From: Alphaproteobacteria bacterium
GTDB lineage: Bacteria > Pseudomonadota > Alphaproteobacteria > Rs-D84 > SZUA-605
Direction of reading: 5' to 3'
Length of the DNA stretch: 34,883 nucleotides
NCBI GenBank assembly: GCA_003250835.1
Contig: QKJL01000020.1
Span: 1-34,883, forward strand
Position 1 is the stretch's first letter. Each line of letters opens with the position of its first letter. A program made the position numbers and the translations under genes. Below the pieces are notes generated by a model, which saw nothing but the letters and a program-made list of their open reading frames with translations, made no database searches and was not told the origin of the DNA. This document shows, piece after piece, positions 17,136-26,011 of this stretch.

Positions 17136-17563
17136 TATTTATCCCCTTTTTTCGCTGCTTTCTTAGCTTTTACAGTCTTTTCAGATGCCGCATCAACTTT
17201 TGGCAACCCAACAACAACTGTTAAGTTTGAAAATGGTTTCAAAATTTTAAACGCACGACCTTTTGAACGCGCACGGAAACGACGCAATACCATTGCTTTT
17301 CCTACATAAGCTTCTTGAACAACCAATTTATCAGCATCCAAGTTATGATTTGCTTCTGCATTCGCAATTGCTGAAAGCAATGCTTTCTTTACGTCAATTG
17401 CTGAACGTTTTTTTGAAAAAGTCAATGTATCAACTGCTTTTGCAACAGGTACATTACGAATTGTACGTACAAGCAAGTTTAATTTCAAAGGTGATGTTTT
17501 AATCATCTTCACAAAGCAACGTGCTTGAGTATCATCTAAACCATATCGTTTTTTATCAGACAT
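17135..17563 (-). CDS. rplV: 50S ribosomal protein L22
   Basis: Exit-tunnel protein, 142 residues. [20 protein letters not shown] and [19 protein letters not shown] identify it. A Lys/Ala-rich tail of about 15 residues extends the usual C-terminus. It overlaps rpsC by one base. Confidence 0.97.
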   Translation of the reverse strand: MSDKKRYGLDDTQARCFVKMIKTSPLKLNLLVRTIRNVPVAKAVDTLTFSKKRSAIDVKKALLSAIANAEANHNLDADKLVVQEAYVGKAMVLRRFRARSKGRAFKILKPFSNLTVVVGLPKVDAASEKTVKAKKAAKKGDK

Positions 17564-17579
17564 CTGTTATATTCCTTAC

Positions 17580-17858
17580 TTATTTCTTTTTAGCTTTTTT
17601 ATCAGCACCATGACCATAGTATGTACGGGTAGGAGCATATTCACCTAATTTTGTTCCAATCATATCTGGCATAATTAAAACAGGTACAAATTTGTTTCCA
17701 TTATGAACAGCAAATGTCAAACCTTCCATTTGAGGCAAAATAACTGACGCGCGAGCCCAAGTTTTAATTGGTTTACGGTCATTTGCTTCATTAGCCTTTT
17801 TCACTTGTTTCAAAAGACTTGGATGTACATAAGGTCCTTTCCAAATTGAACGTGCCAT
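17580..17858 (-). CDS. rpsS: 30S ribosomal protein S19
   Basis: Head protein, 92 residues. [46 protein letters not shown] and [14 protein letters not shown] are typical. Located between rplB and rplV. Confidence 0.98.
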   Translation of the reverse strand: MARSIWKGPYVHPSLLKQVKKANEANDRKPIKTWARASVILPQMEGLTFAVHNGNKFVPVLIMPDMIGTKLGEYAPTRTYYGHGADKKAKKK

Positions 17859-17871
17859 ATTTACTTACTCC

Positions 17872-18708
17872 TTACTTCTTCTTAGCCTGATGGCGGTTAC
17901 GAAGAATAAACTTAGTTGTTAATTTGTTCTTACGTGTTTTCAATCCACGTGTAATCTTACCCCAAGGAGTCACAGGATGACGTCCACCAGATGTACGACC
18001 TTCACCACCACCATGAGGGTGATCTACAGGATTCTTTACTACACCACGAGTATGAGGTTTAACACCCATCCAACGGTTACGTCCTGCTTTACCAAGCTTC
18101 ACATTACGTTGATCAGGATTTGATACAGCACCAATTGAAGCCATACATTCACCTGAAATCAAGCGCAATTCACCTGAATTCAATTTAATTTGAACATACC
18201 CACGGTCTTTACCAACCAACTGAGCATAACATCCAGCTGAACGAGCCAATTGTCCACCTTTACCAGGTTTCATTTCAACGTTATAAATAATTGTACCAAT
18301 TGGCATATTTTTCAACAACATTGCATTTCCTGGTTTCACATCAGTTTTTTCTGATGCTACAATTTTATCACCTGCAGCCAATTTTTGTGGTGCAAGGATA
18401 TAAGATTTTTCACCATCTGCATATGTAACCAAAGCGATAAAAGCTGTACGGTTTGGATCATATTCCAAACGATCAACTGTCGCAATTACATCTTGTTTCA
18501 CACGACGGAAATCAATCAAACGGTAACGACGTTTATGACCACCACTTTTATTAATAGAAGTAACGTGACCAGTATTATTACGTCCACCAGTTTTACGCAT
18601 ACCTTCTGTCAAAGGTTTATGTGGTTTTCCTTTATGCAAATCATCACGAGCAACGAGAACTACGCCACGTTGTCCAGGAGTCATTGGTTTTAATTTTTTA
18701 AGTGCCAT
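17872..18708 (-). CDS. rplB: 50S ribosomal protein L2
   Basis: Essential peptidyl-transferase-centre protein, 278 residues. [32 protein letters not shown], the conserved [13 protein letters not shown]-type loop (here [18 protein letters not shown]) and a basic C-terminus are present. The conserved functional His is in that loop. Confidence 0.98.
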   Translation of the reverse strand: MALKKLKPMTPGQRGVVLVARDDLHKGKPHKPLTEGMRKTGGRNNTGHVTSINKSGGHKRRYRLIDFRRVKQDVIATVDRLEYDPNRTAFIALVTYADGEKSYILAPQKLAAGDKIVASEKTDVKPGNAMLLKNMPIGTIIYNVEMKPGKGGQLARSAGCYAQLVGKDRGYVQIKLNSGELRLISGECMASIGAVSNPDQRNVKLGKAGRNRWMGVKPHTRGVVKNPVDHPHGGGEGRTSGGRHPVTPWGKITRGLKTRKNKLTTKFILRNRHQAKKK

Positions 18709-18742
18709 CTTCTTACCTTTTTACCTTATCTATCTCTTTAAA

Positions 18743-19057
18743 CTACGCTGAAAAGTCTAAGTTTTGACCATCAGCCAAAGTAACATAAGCTTTTTTAACA
18801 TCTTTACGTTTACCCATAATACCACGGAAACGTTTTGTTTTACCTTTTGAAACAAGGATGTTAACAGCTTTAACTTCAACACCATACACACCTTCAACCG
18901 CAGCTTTCACTTTTGGTTTTGTTGCTTGTGGATCTACGTTAAACACAACTTGTCCAGCTTCTGCAACTAATGTTGCTTTTTCTGTAATGCAAGGTTGTTT
19001 TAAAACATCAAACATCCAAGCTTCAGCATTTTTCTTTGTTTTTTTAGTATCAGCCAT
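18743..19057 (-). CDS. rplW: 50S ribosomal protein L23
   Basis: Tunnel-exit docking site for trigger factor and SRP; 104 residues. [38 protein letters not shown] and [20 protein letters not shown] identify it. It follows rplD by 10 bp. Confidence 0.97.
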   Translation of the reverse strand: MADTKKTKKNAEAWMFDVLKQPCITEKATLVAEAGQVVFNVDPQATKPKVKAAVEGVYGVEVKAVNILVSKGKTKRFRGIMGKRKDVKKAYVTLADGQNLDFSA

Positions 19058-19067
19058 CTTATCCTCT

Positions 19068-19688
19068 TTATCCTAAACGTTTTTGGATTGCATCTACTGC
19101 ATCTTGAGTTAACACAAGACGATCATGGTTAAGAATGTCATATACATTCAATCCAACAACCGGCAACACATCAGCATGTTTTACATTTGAAATTGCTTTT
19201 GCAAAATCAACATTAACTTCTGCACCTGTTACAACCAATACGCTATCCCAACCTAAAGCTTTAAATTGAGTAGACAATTCTTTTGTCTTAGGTGATTTAA
19301 CTTTTTCATTTTCCAATACAACAAATTCTTTTGATTTGATTTTTGATGACAAAGCCATTTTCAAACCAAGTGCACGAATTTTCTTCGGCAAAGAATAAGC
19401 ATGTGAACGAACAACTGGACCAAAGATAATTGCTCCACCACGCATTTGTGGGGCACGTAAAGACCCTGCACGAGCACGACCAGTACCTTTTTGAGCAAAT
19501 GGCTTCTTTGTTGTTCCACTAACATCACCAATTTGTTTTGTTTTGTGAAGACCTAAGCGACGTTTAGCCAACTGCCAATTCACAACACGATGCAAAATAT
19601 CTGCACGTGGATCAATACCAAAAACATCTTTTGATAAAGTAACTGATCCAACAACTTTATTATCTAAACTAATAACATCTTGTTTCAT
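19068..19688 (-). CDS. rplD: 50S ribosomal protein L4
   Basis: Exit-tunnel protein, 206 residues. [20 protein letters not shown] followed by [20 protein letters not shown] is the conserved tunnel loop. L4 represses the S10 operon in E. coli; no equivalent leader structure could be recognised here. Confidence 0.97.
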   Translation of the reverse strand: MKQDVISLDNKVVGSVTLSKDVFGIDPRADILHRVVNWQLAKRRLGLHKTKQIGDVSGTTKKPFAQKGTGRARAGSLRAPQMRGGAIIFGPVVRSHAYSLPKKIRALGLKMALSSKIKSKEFVVLENEKVKSPKTKELSTQFKALGWDSVLVVTGAEVNVDFAKAISNVKHADVLPVVGLNVYDILNHDRLVLTQDAVDAIQKRLG

Positions 19689-19691
19689 CGT

Positions 19692-20423
19692 CTATTCCTT
19701 TGCACTATCAGCAGCATCAGCAACAGGAGCTTCAGCAGCAACTTCTTCAGTTTTAATTAATCCAGCAGGCATAGGAGCATCTGCATGCATAGGCATTTTA
19801 ACAGCATCACTAAGATACACAAATCCGCCTTTTGCACCAGGAACAGCACCTTTAATAGCCAATAAACCATGTTCTAAATCAATATCCACAACTTGTAGAT
19901 TTTGAACAGTTACACGTTCAGCACCCATGTGCCCAGCCATTTTTTTACCTTTAAATGTTTTACCAGGATCTTGACATTGTCCTGTTGATCCATGTGCACG
20001 GTGAGCTTTCAAAACCCCGTGAGATGCTTCCAACCCAGCAAAGTTATGACGTTTCATCGGCCCTTGGAACCCTTTACCAATAGAAGTACCAGCAACATCA
20101 ACATACTGACCTTTTACAAAGTGAGCAGGAGACAATTCAGCACCAACTGGTAACAAACAATCTGCAGAAACACGGAATTCCGCTACTTTTTCAGCAGGTG
20201 TTACATTATTTTTCTTTAATTCACCCATAACAGCTTTTGACACGTTCTTTTCTTTACGTGCACCCAAACCAAGGCGAACAGCAGTATAACCATCACGATC
20301 TTGTTCGCGAACAGCTAATACTCGGCAATTATCAATTTTCAAAAGAGTAACCGGAATTTGGCGAGCTTGATCATCAAACACACTTGTCATTCCAATTTTC
20401 TTAGCAATTAAACCACAACGCAT
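19692..20423 (-). CDS. rplC: 50S ribosomal protein L3
   Basis: Assembly-initiator protein, 243 residues. [36 protein letters not shown] and [20 protein letters not shown] are typical. The ORF-track start at 20432 is directly against an AAGGG Shine-Dalgarno; the ATG three codons later has normal spacing and matches the family N-terminus, so I use 20423. The C-terminus is Ala/Glu-rich and longer than usual. Confidence 0.97.
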   Translation of the reverse strand: MRCGLIAKKIGMTSVFDDQARQIPVTLLKIDNCRVLAVREQDRDGYTAVRLGLGARKEKNVSKAVMGELKKNNVTPAEKVAEFRVSADCLLPVGAELSPAHFVKGQYVDVAGTSIGKGFQGPMKRHNFAGLEASHGVLKAHRAHGSTGQCQDPGKTFKGKKMAGHMGAERVTVQNLQVVDIDLEHGLLAIKGAVPGAKGGFVYLSDAVKMPMHADAPMPAGLIKTEEVAAEAPVADAADSAKE

Positions 20424-20435
20424 TGTTTCCATCCC

Positions 20436-20744
20436 TTATAATTCAATTTTTACATCAACACCAGCAGCCAAACCAAGCTTCATCAAAGCATCTACAGTTT
20501 GTGGTGTAGGTTCTACTATATCTAATAAACGTTTGTGTGTGCGAATTTCGAATTGTTCACGTGATTTTTTACTTACGTGAGGTGAACGATTAACCGTCAC
20601 ACGTTCAAGTTTCGTAGGCAACGAAATAGGTCCTGCGACTTTCGCGCCTGTACGTTTTGCCGTACTTACAATCTCAGCCACAGCAGCATCCAAAGCAGGA
20701 TGATCAAAAGCTTTCAAACGTATACGAATATTAGAATTTACCAT
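20436..20744 (-). CDS. rpsJ: 30S ribosomal protein S10
   Basis: Head protein, also the antitermination factor NusE; 102 residues. [40 protein letters not shown] and [20 protein letters not shown] are diagnostic. First gene of the S10-spc block, with its own promoter about 45 bp upstream. Confidence 0.98.
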   Translation of the reverse strand: MVNSNIRIRLKAFDHPALDAAVAEIVSTAKRTGAKVAGPISLPTKLERVTVNRSPHVSKKSREQFEIRTHKRLLDIVEPTPQTVDALMKLGLAAGVDVKIEL

Positions 20745-20788
20745 ATCTTTTTTCCTATTTCTTCATAGTTTTTATTAAACAGGCTCAC

Positions 20789-20817
20789 TTTATATACCGC
20801 CTGCGTATAAATTGCAA
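20789..20817 (-). promoter_or_regulatory. S10-operon promoter
   Basis: Minus-strand TTGCAA and TATAAA with a 17-bp spacer, after the terminator that isolates it from tuf. The -35 context TTGCAATTT is the same as at the tuf promoter. Confidence 0.65.
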
Positions 20818-20860
20818 GTCTTTTTTACAATAAATGACTCTTTTTTCATAGTTTTATCAT

Positions 20861-20912
20861 AAAAAAGGATATATCGAAAAAATACATCGATATATCTGCG
20901 CTCTTCGCGCGT
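20861..20912 (-). terminator. Terminator upstream of the S10 operon
   Basis: On the minus strand, GCGC-GAAGA-GCGC is followed by a perfect 9-bp hairpin (GATATATCG / CGATATATC, 11-nt loop) and then CTTTTTT. It would stop read-through from tuf before the rpsJ promoter. Confidence 0.7.
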
Positions 20913-21090
20913 GCAAAATTCCAATTAAAACTCACAGATATAACATAAAAATTAGCGTTACAGAGGTGAATTTTTCTAAATTTATTGAAAAATCGCAAAT
21001 TATTTATAAATTTTATATTTTGCCTTTTTTAGTATCCAGAGAGACAACAACTCTGATAAATCAAAACAAATTCGCTTTGATAGAATATAT

Positions 21091-21112
21091 GAGGACAGGC
21101 AAGCCTGCCCTC
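21091..21112 (-). terminator. Hairpin at the 3' end of tuf
   Basis: Minus-strand GAGGGCAGG-CTTG-CCTGTCCTC (9 bp with one G-T), 9 bp after the tuf stop. No T run follows, so it may stabilise the mRNA end rather than terminate. Confidence 0.6.
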
Positions 21113-21121
21113 AATCAATTA

Positions 21122-22303
21122 CTATTTAGTAATTTTAGCTACAACACCAGCACCAACTGTACGGCCACCTTCACGGATAGCAAAACGAAGTCCTTCGCTC
21201 ATCGCAATTGGGTTGATCAGTTTAACTGTCATTTTGATGTTGTCCCCTGGCATAACCATTTCTGTACCAGCTGGCAATTCAATTGTTCCAGTAATATCTG
21301 TTGTACGGAAATAGAATTGTGGACGATAGTTTGAGAAGAAAGGAGTATGACGTCCACCTTCATCTTTCGTCAAGATATAACATTCACATTCAAAATCTGT
21401 ATGTGGTGTAATTGAACCAGGTAAAGCCAAAACTTGACCACGTTCGATATCTTCTTTCTTTGTTCCACGTAACAAGATACCACAGTTATCCCCTGCTTGA
21501 CCTTCGTCTAACAATTTACGGAACATTTCAACACCAGTAACTGTTGTTTTTTGTGTGTTACGGATACCAACGATTTCAACTTCGCTACCTACTTTGATAA
21601 CACCAGTTTCAATACGTCCTGTTGCCACTGTTCCACGTCCTGTGATTGAGAACACGTCTTCAATTGGCATCAAGAATGGTTTATCTGTTGGACGTGCAGG
21701 AGTTGGGATATATTCATCAACTTGTGCCAACAATTCACGGATTGCATTTTCACCGATTTCAGGATCACGTTCTTCCAAAGCAGCCAAAGCAGAACCTTTA
21801 ACAACTGGAGTATTATCACCATCAAATTCATATGATGAAAGCAATTCACGAACTTCCATTTCAACCAAGTCTAACAATTCAGCATCATCAACTTGATCCA
21901 CTTTGTTCAAGAACACAACCATTTTTTCAAGACCCACTTGGCGAGCCAACAAAATGTGTTCACGAGTTTGAGGCATAGGACCATCAGCAGCAGACACTAC
22001 CAAGATAGCTCCGTCCATTTGAGCAGCACCAGTGATCATGTTTTTAACATAGTCAGCGTGACCTGGACAGTCTACGTGAGCATAGTGACGTGCAGCAGTT
22101 TCATATTCTACGTGAGCAGTATTAATAGTAATACCACGTTCTCTTTCTTCTTTAGCAGAATCGATATCTTCAAATTTCACGCCTGATTCAGGTGCAAAAT
22201 ATTTTACAATAGCAGCAGTTGTAGTCGTTTTACCGTGGTCCACGTGACCAATAGTTCCGATATTAACGTGCGGCTTGGTTCTTGCAAATTTTTCTTTAGC
22301 CAT
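21122..22303 (-). CDS. tuf: Elongation factor Tu
   Basis: GTPase that delivers aminoacyl-tRNA to the ribosome; 393 residues. G1 [11 protein letters not shown]2 region [13 protein letters not shown]3 [13 protein letters not shown]4 NKVDQVDD, and domain II/III signatures [13 protein letters not shown] and [16 protein letters not shown] are all present. The start has a GAGGA Shine-Dalgarno. tuf normally sits downstream of fusA; here it is monocistronic with its own promoter and lies between a secreted-protein gene and rpsJ. Confidence 0.99.
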   Translation of the reverse strand: MAKEKFARTKPHVNIGTIGHVDHGKTTTTAAIVKYFAPESGVKFEDIDSAKEERERGITINTAHVEYETAARHYAHVDCPGHADYVKNMITGAAQMDGAILVVSAADGPMPQTREHILLARQVGLEKMVVFLNKVDQVDDAELLDLVEMEVRELLSSYEFDGDNTPVVKGSALAALEERDPEIGENAIRELLAQVDEYIPTPARPTDKPFLMPIEDVFSITGRGTVATGRIETGVIKVGSEVEIVGIRNTQKTTVTGVEMFRKLLDEGQAGDNCGILLRGTKKEDIERGQVLALPGSITPHTDFECECYILTKDEGGRHTPFFSNYRPQFYFRTTDITGTIELPAGTEMVMPGDNIKMTVKLINPIAMSEGLRFAIREGGRTVGAGVVAKITK

Positions 22304-22372
22304 TTTAAGTTTCCTCTTTGTTTATAGTTTATACACACAAAAGCACCGCTGCTTTTAATTCAGTATGCGTGG

Positions 22373-22401
22373 ATTGTATAAACTTTTTTCTCAAATTGCA
22401 A
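22373..22401 (-). promoter_or_regulatory. tuf promoter
   Basis: Minus-strand TTGCAA and TACAAT with a 17-bp spacer. The roughly 60-nt leader contains a hairpin AAAAGCA-GCGG-TGCTTTT (22339-22356) before the Shine-Dalgarno. Confidence 0.75.
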
Positions 22402-22421
22402 TCTAATTCTTGATCCAAAAT

Positions 22422-22458
22422 AAAAAAAAAGGAGATAACCTAAATTACCTCCTTTTTT
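22422..22458 (-). terminator. Terminator of the large secreted-protein gene
   Basis: Minus-strand AAAAAAGGAGGTAA paired with TTATCTCCTTTTTT (one G-T), ending in a long T run. It separates the gene from tuf. Confidence 0.92.
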
Positions 22459-22475
22459 CAACAATAATGAAACAT

Positions 22476-24968
22476 TTAGTCAATTGTACCAAGTTCTTCA
22501 CCAACATCAGTTACACCACCACTAAATTCTTTAAAGATAGCTTTAGAGTCTTCCAAATCTCCTTCACCATATTTTTCAGCAAATTCTTGTAACATTTGCT
22601 CTGATGATGGAATTCTTATCTTAGCAGAAGATTTACCTGCTGATGGACCATCTTTAATTTTACAAGATTGAGCCCCTGTAGAACCATATTGAGTTTTACC
22701 CCAGAAATTCTTACCTGAAACAACTGTAAATCGAGCTAACTGACTACAAATAAGGTTTTGTTCATCATTTGAAACTGAATATGTTAACTCTTTAGACTGT
22801 CCATCAGAACTCTTATTAGAAGTTCCAGTAGCATTTGCATACGCAATAACAGTCACAATACATTTACCCTTTGTCCAAACTCCAACAGTCGCTTCACATG
22901 CACGTTTCATAGTCGCTTCTTGTTGAGCTGTCTTCATTTTTTGCACAGATGAAATTTGTTCCATCTTTGCTTCAGCTTCTTTTGCAAAAGCTTTTGCACG
23001 TTGTGTTTCTAAAGTAGACTTTTCTGTTTGTAAATTATATTGAACAGACATTTCAGCCACTTTAATATCTGTTTCTTTATTCAACTCTGATTTACGAATA
23101 TCTGTATCAAATTTATGATCAGCCATAATAACAGATTTTCCTTCTGCCATTAACTTCGTTGCATTTTCTTGGAAATAAACATTTGCTTTTCCTTGAACTT
23201 CTTGCCATACAGATGCCCACATTTGATCAATTGTTACTGAAGGATTTTCTTGGATAGATAATTCTTCTTCGTAACGAGCATACACTGAATAACAAGCTTC
23301 CTTAGCACTATCTTCTTCAACAATTTGTACACCGTATTTAGAAGCTTGATCTGACTTAGAAGTACAGTTCATTCCACCTTGACCACAAATTGATTTCAAA
23401 CATTTTTCCAAAGCTTTCTTTCCATCATCAGCAACATCATATTTTTTATGACGCGCTTCTGTTACAAATTCTTCTTCTTCAACACGTGCAGATTCTTTAA
23501 AAATATCTCCAGCTTTAATCAAGAACATTGCCCATGAACTTTCAGGATATTTACATCCTTTTAAAATATCAGTGAAATATGCTTTACGTTTAGCCAACTT
23601 AGCCAAATTAGCTCCTGTACATCCTGAATAAATAGTATCTTCACGATTTTTATTTTCACCATCTTCATCGAAAGCACTTGCTTTAATAGCATAATCTTGT
23701 CCTGTAAATGTACCATTACACATTTTACACATTTCATAATCACCACCACATAAAGTATCTTTTTGAGCTTGTTTATCCATTTCTTTCAAACAGGCAATAT
23801 TATCCAACTTCTTACTATATGTGTTAAACAATTCTTCCTTGTATTTACGTTGAGCCTTGTTATATGCACTTTCTAATTGAGAAATTTTCTTATCCAAAGC
23901 AGCGCCCATTTTATCACATGACTTAATCACGATATTTTGGTAAGTATCTTCAATAACTTGTGCATCAGCAGGGGCTGCAGCTAAAATAGGACCACAGATC
24001 TTCATCCCTTCTTTAAATAAAGATTTTCCACTCTTTGGTTTGCTAGCTGTATCAGCATAATCCATTTCATCATCCATAAAATCATCTAAACTAAAATCTT
24101 CTTCTTCTTCATCTTCTTCACCAAGCTCAACTTTAACTTTTTCAACAATTTGTTTATCATAGAATTCACGTTGTTCTTCTGTCATCTTTGCACGAGCAAC
24201 ATCTTCTTTCATAATTTTATTAATTGTAGCTTCCAAAGATTTAATTTCTTTTTCTTTCGGACTCATATTCTTATAGGCATTATCACAATAGCAACGTCCA
24301 TAAACTTCATGTTTACATACACGATCCATACATGCTGCAAATTTTGCTTCAACCTCAGAATTCATATCAATCATTAAATCAACTTCCTCAAGCTTTGCTT
24401 CAAAAGCAGCTTCTTTTTCTTCTAAGGTTGGTGTAGTTGTTGAACCAACAGTAGCCGCTGTAACTGCAGTTGATGATTGAGCAACACCAGCTGCTACAGG
24501 TAAACTGACAACTGTTGGTGCAGCAAATTGACCTGAACGACCTGATGATTGAGTTGATTTTACAGCAGAACGATTTCCAACACGCACCTCATCCATTTTA
24601 CCTGAACGACCTGAACGACCTAATGCTTGAGCTGACTTTCCTCCACGACGATTTGCAGATGATGCGCGACCCTCATCTACAGAAGCTGAAGAAACTCCAG
24701 ATTTACCTGAACGACCTGAACGACCTGATGATTGAGTTAAATCATCTGATGAATCACCACGTGATGGAGTTTGTCCACGACGCACTCCTGATTGTTCGTT
24801 ATCTAACTCTGATATTACAGACTTTCCTGAACGACCTGAACGACCAACAGATGTATAAACATTTGCCTCTCCTTCAACATCATCTACACGAGAACGACGT
24901 TGAGCAAACCCATCTACAGAAACCGTAACTATCGAAAAAACAAAAATAAAACTGAGTAATTTGCGCAT
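22476..24968 (-). CDS. Large secreted Cys-rich protein with RSG repeats
   Basis: 830 residues, family not recognised. It has a signal peptide (MRKLLSFIFVFSIVTVSVDG, probable cleavage after GFA). Residues ~25-150 are a low-complexity region with four GRSG blocks, three of them GRSGRSGK. An Ala/Thr/Val linker follows, then a charged, helical, cysteine-rich body (about 20 Cys, e.g. CGGDYEMCKMCNG and CLKSICGQGGMNC), an acidic patch (EEDEEEEDFSLDDF) and a Lys/Glu/Gln coiled-coil stretch (~650-700). The even cysteine count and signal peptide suggest disulfides in the periplasm or outside. No membrane anchor or lipobox. Strong promoter, AGGAGG Shine-Dalgarno and terminator; single gene. Function unknown, possibly envelope-associated. 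Confidence 0.85.
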   Translation of the reverse strand: MRKLLSFIFVFSIVTVSVDGFAQRRSRVDDVEGEANVYTSVGRSGRSGKSVISELDNEQSGVRRGQTPSRGDSSDDLTQSSGRSGRSGKSGVSSASVDEGRASSANRRGGKSAQALGRSGRSGKMDEVRVGNRSAVKSTQSSGRSGQFAAPTVVSLPVAAGVAQSSTAVTAATVGSTTTPTLEEKEAAFEAKLEEVDLMIDMNSEVEAKFAACMDRVCKHEVYGRCYCDNAYKNMSPKEKEIKSLEATINKIMKEDVARAKMTEEQREFYDKQIVEKVKVELGEEDEEEEDFSLDDFMDDEMDYADTASKPKSGKSLFKEGMKICGPILAAAPADAQVIEDTYQNIVIKSCDKMGAALDKKISQLESAYNKAQRKYKEELFNTYSKKLDNIACLKEMDKQAQKDTLCGGDYEMCKMCNGTFTGQDYAIKASAFDEDGENKNREDTIYSGCTGANLAKLAKRKAYFTDILKGCKYPESSWAMFLIKAGDIFKESARVEEEEFVTEARHKKYDVADDGKKALEKCLKSICGQGGMNCTSKSDQASKYGVQIVEEDSAKEACYSVYARYEEELSIQENPSVTIDQMWASVWQEVQGKANVYFQENATKLMAEGKSVIMADHKFDTDIRKSELNKETDIKVAEMSVQYNLQTEKSTLETQRAKAFAKEAEAKMEQISSVQKMKTAQQEATMKRACEATVGVWTKGKCIVTVIAYANATGTSNKSSDGQSKELTYSVSNDEQNLICSQLARFTVVSGKNFWGKTQYGSTGAQSCKIKDGPSAGKSSAKIRIPSSEQMLQEFAEKYGEGDLEDSKAIFKEFSGGVTDVGEELGTID
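24531..24846 (-). repeat. RSG-coding tandem and dispersed repeats
   Basis: Four blocks of a 9-nt unit encoding Gly-Arg-Ser (plus-strand sequence cctgaacga repeated) at about 24531, 24600, 24705 and 24825. Three encode GRSGRSGK and one encodes GRSGQF. The unit is near identical at DNA level, indicating recent expansion or gene conversion. Confidence 0.85.
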
Positions 24969-24991
24969 TATACTCCTCCTTCTTAAACCCT

Positions 24992-25020
24992 ATTATAACA
25001 CAAAAAATACTCCTAAACAA
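24992..25020 (-). promoter_or_regulatory. Promoter of the large secreted-protein gene
   Basis: Minus-strand TTGTTT and perfect TATAAT with a 17-bp spacer, about 25 bp before the start codon. Confidence 0.75.
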
Positions 25021-25032
25021 CTCTTTATCCAT

Positions 25033-25065
25033 AAAAAAACACCTCAAGAAAAATGAGGTGTTTTT
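25033..25065 (-). terminator. greA terminator
   Basis: AAAAACACCTCA paired with TGAGGTGTTTTT, T run on the minus strand, about 25 bp after the greA stop. Confidence 0.9.
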
Positions 25066-25089
25066 AGAAAAAATTTATCATAAAAATTT

Positions 25090-25563
25090 TTAATTAAATG
25101 AAACCTTTAAAACTTCATACGAAGCAATTCCTTTTGGTGTTTGTACTTCTACAAAATCACCAACAGATTTCCCAATAATTGCGCGTGCAACAGGAGAATC
25201 AAAAGCAATCAATCCTTTTGAAACATCAGATTCTTCAGATCCTACAATCATATATTTTTTAACTTGTTCCGTTTCTTCATCTTCTAATTCAACAGTCGCA
25301 CCAAATTTAATAGTATCACCTGATAATTTTTTAGGATCAATAACTTCAGCAACTGCAATCATACTTTCGATTTCAGTAATACGCCCTTCAATAAAGCCTT
25401 GACGTTCACGCGCACTATGGTATTCCGCATTTTCTTTCAAATCACCTAATTCACGAGCTTCCGCAATTGCTTCAATAATTGCAGGACGTTCAATATCTTT
25501 TAATTCTTTCAATTCTGCTTCTAATGCAGCAAACCCAGTTGGGGTCATTGGTATTTTATTCAT
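25090..25563 (-). CDS. greA: Transcription elongation factor GreA
   Basis: Stimulates RNA cleavage in backtracked RNA polymerase; 157 residues, normal length. The N-terminal coiled coil ([20 protein letters not shown], then [20 protein letters not shown] with the acidic tip) is followed by the globular domain with [19 protein letters not shown]. An AAGGGAG Shine-Dalgarno precedes ATG. Single gene with its own promoter, leader hairpin and terminator. Confidence 0.98.
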   Translation of the reverse strand: MNKIPMTPTGFAALEAELKELKDIERPAIIEAIAEARELGDLKENAEYHSARERQGFIEGRITEIESMIAVAEVIDPKKLSGDTIKFGATVELEDEETEQVKKYMIVGSEESDVSKGLIAFDSPVARAIIGKSVGDFVEVQTPKGIASYEVLKVSFN

Positions 25564-25583
25564 TTCACACTCCCTTAAAAGTG

Positions 25584-25616
25584 AAAAAAAGATCGCCTAG
25601 AAATCCCCCTAGGCAA
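25584..25616 (-). terminator. Terminator-like hairpin in the greA leader
   Basis: Between the greA promoter and its start: UUGCCUAG pairs with CUAGGCGA (8 bp, 8-nt loop), followed by UCUUUUUUU. It looks like an attenuator. In E. coli a terminator in the greA leader produces small RNAs, so the arrangement has a functional parallel. Confidence 0.7.
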
Positions 25617-25637
25617 CTTTTGTTGTCATTTCAACTA

Positions 25638-25667
25638 ATTATATAAGAAGTCCTAACCGTATTTCAA
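25638..25667 (-). promoter_or_regulatory. greA promoter
   Basis: Minus-strand TTGAAA and TATAAT with an 18-bp spacer, divergent from the candidate sRNA promoter. Confidence 0.75.
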
Positions 25668-25689
25668 GTCTTTTCGAAAAAATCGATAC

Positions 25690-25719
25690 TTGACACTACC
25701 TAAAAAAATAGGTTATATT
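25690..25719 (+). promoter_or_regulatory. Promoter of candidate small RNA
   Basis: Perfect TTGACA and TATATT with an 18-bp spacer. No credible ORF lies between it and the terminator at 25885. Confidence 0.65.
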
Positions 25720-25725
25720 AATTTT

Positions 25726-25920
25726 TAATATATCTATTATGTTAGATATTTGTAAATTTATTATTAACTAAACTGAATCATTTTGCTTATGCGAACGATC
25801 AACTTTTTTTTAAACACATTTACTGTATGTTACGCTCCGAAAAAAAATGTATAGGAATTAAACGGTAAAAAAGCAGTGTTGATTAAAGCCTCTTGGAAGA
25901 ACCAAGGGGCTTTATTTTTA
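25726..25920 (+). ncRNA. Candidate small RNA of about 195 nt
   Basis: A region bounded by a good promoter and a strong intrinsic terminator but lacking a conventional gene. Visible pairing: a 5' hairpin TATCTA-TTATGT-TAGATA; a long-range ATCAAC/GTTGAT stem; and the terminator. The only ORFs are a 10- and a 21-codon frame (the latter MRTINFFLNTFTVCYAPKKN-V) without Shine-Dalgarno. I could not match it to 6S, SRP RNA or tmRNA. It ends about 90 bp before the alpha-CTD-like gene. Confidence 0.45.
25885..25920 (+). terminator. Terminator of the candidate small RNA
   Basis: AAAGCCTCTTGG-AAGAA-CCAAGGGGCTTT (12 bp with one G-T) followed by ATTTTTA. Confidence 0.88.
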
Positions 25921-25936
25921 TACATAATTCAAAAAC

Positions 25937-25964
25937 TTGACAAAATTTAAATATCCTATATAGA
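25937..25964 (+). promoter_or_regulatory. Promoter of alpha-CTD-like gene
   Basis: Perfect TTGACA, 16-bp spacer, TATAGA; the same layout as at 6094 and 29847. Confidence 0.65.
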
Positions 25965-26011
25965 TAAAGAAAATATAAAATTGTTAAAAATAATCTTAAA
26001 AAAATATAACT

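Larger units (their letters stand above)
20745..21121 (-). other. 377-bp tuf-rpsJ spacer
   Basis: No gene found. Reading on the minus strand it holds a GC-rich hairpin just after tuf, an AT-rich stretch (about 20930-21090) in which I see no tRNA or ORF, a two-hairpin terminator at 20861-20912 and the rpsJ promoter. Just before rpsJ there is a four-codon mini-ORF (ATG AAG AAA TAG) ending at the Shine-Dalgarno, of doubtful meaning. Confidence 0.7.

Noticed and set aside
20913-21090. Possible tRNA between tuf and rpsJ
   Set aside because: tRNA genes often follow tuf, so both strands were checked for a cloverleaf and T-loop; none was found.
24515-24928. 137-aa plus-strand ORF rich in LNDLND repeats
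   Set aside because: It is the antisense shadow of the RSG-coding repeats of the minus-strand gene; no promoter or Shine-Dalgarno.
25726-25920. 6S, SRP or tmRNA identity for the candidate RNA
   Set aside because: The GGAAGGAAGC-type SRP loop, the tmRNA tRNA-like ends and a clear 6S open-complex fold were not seen.
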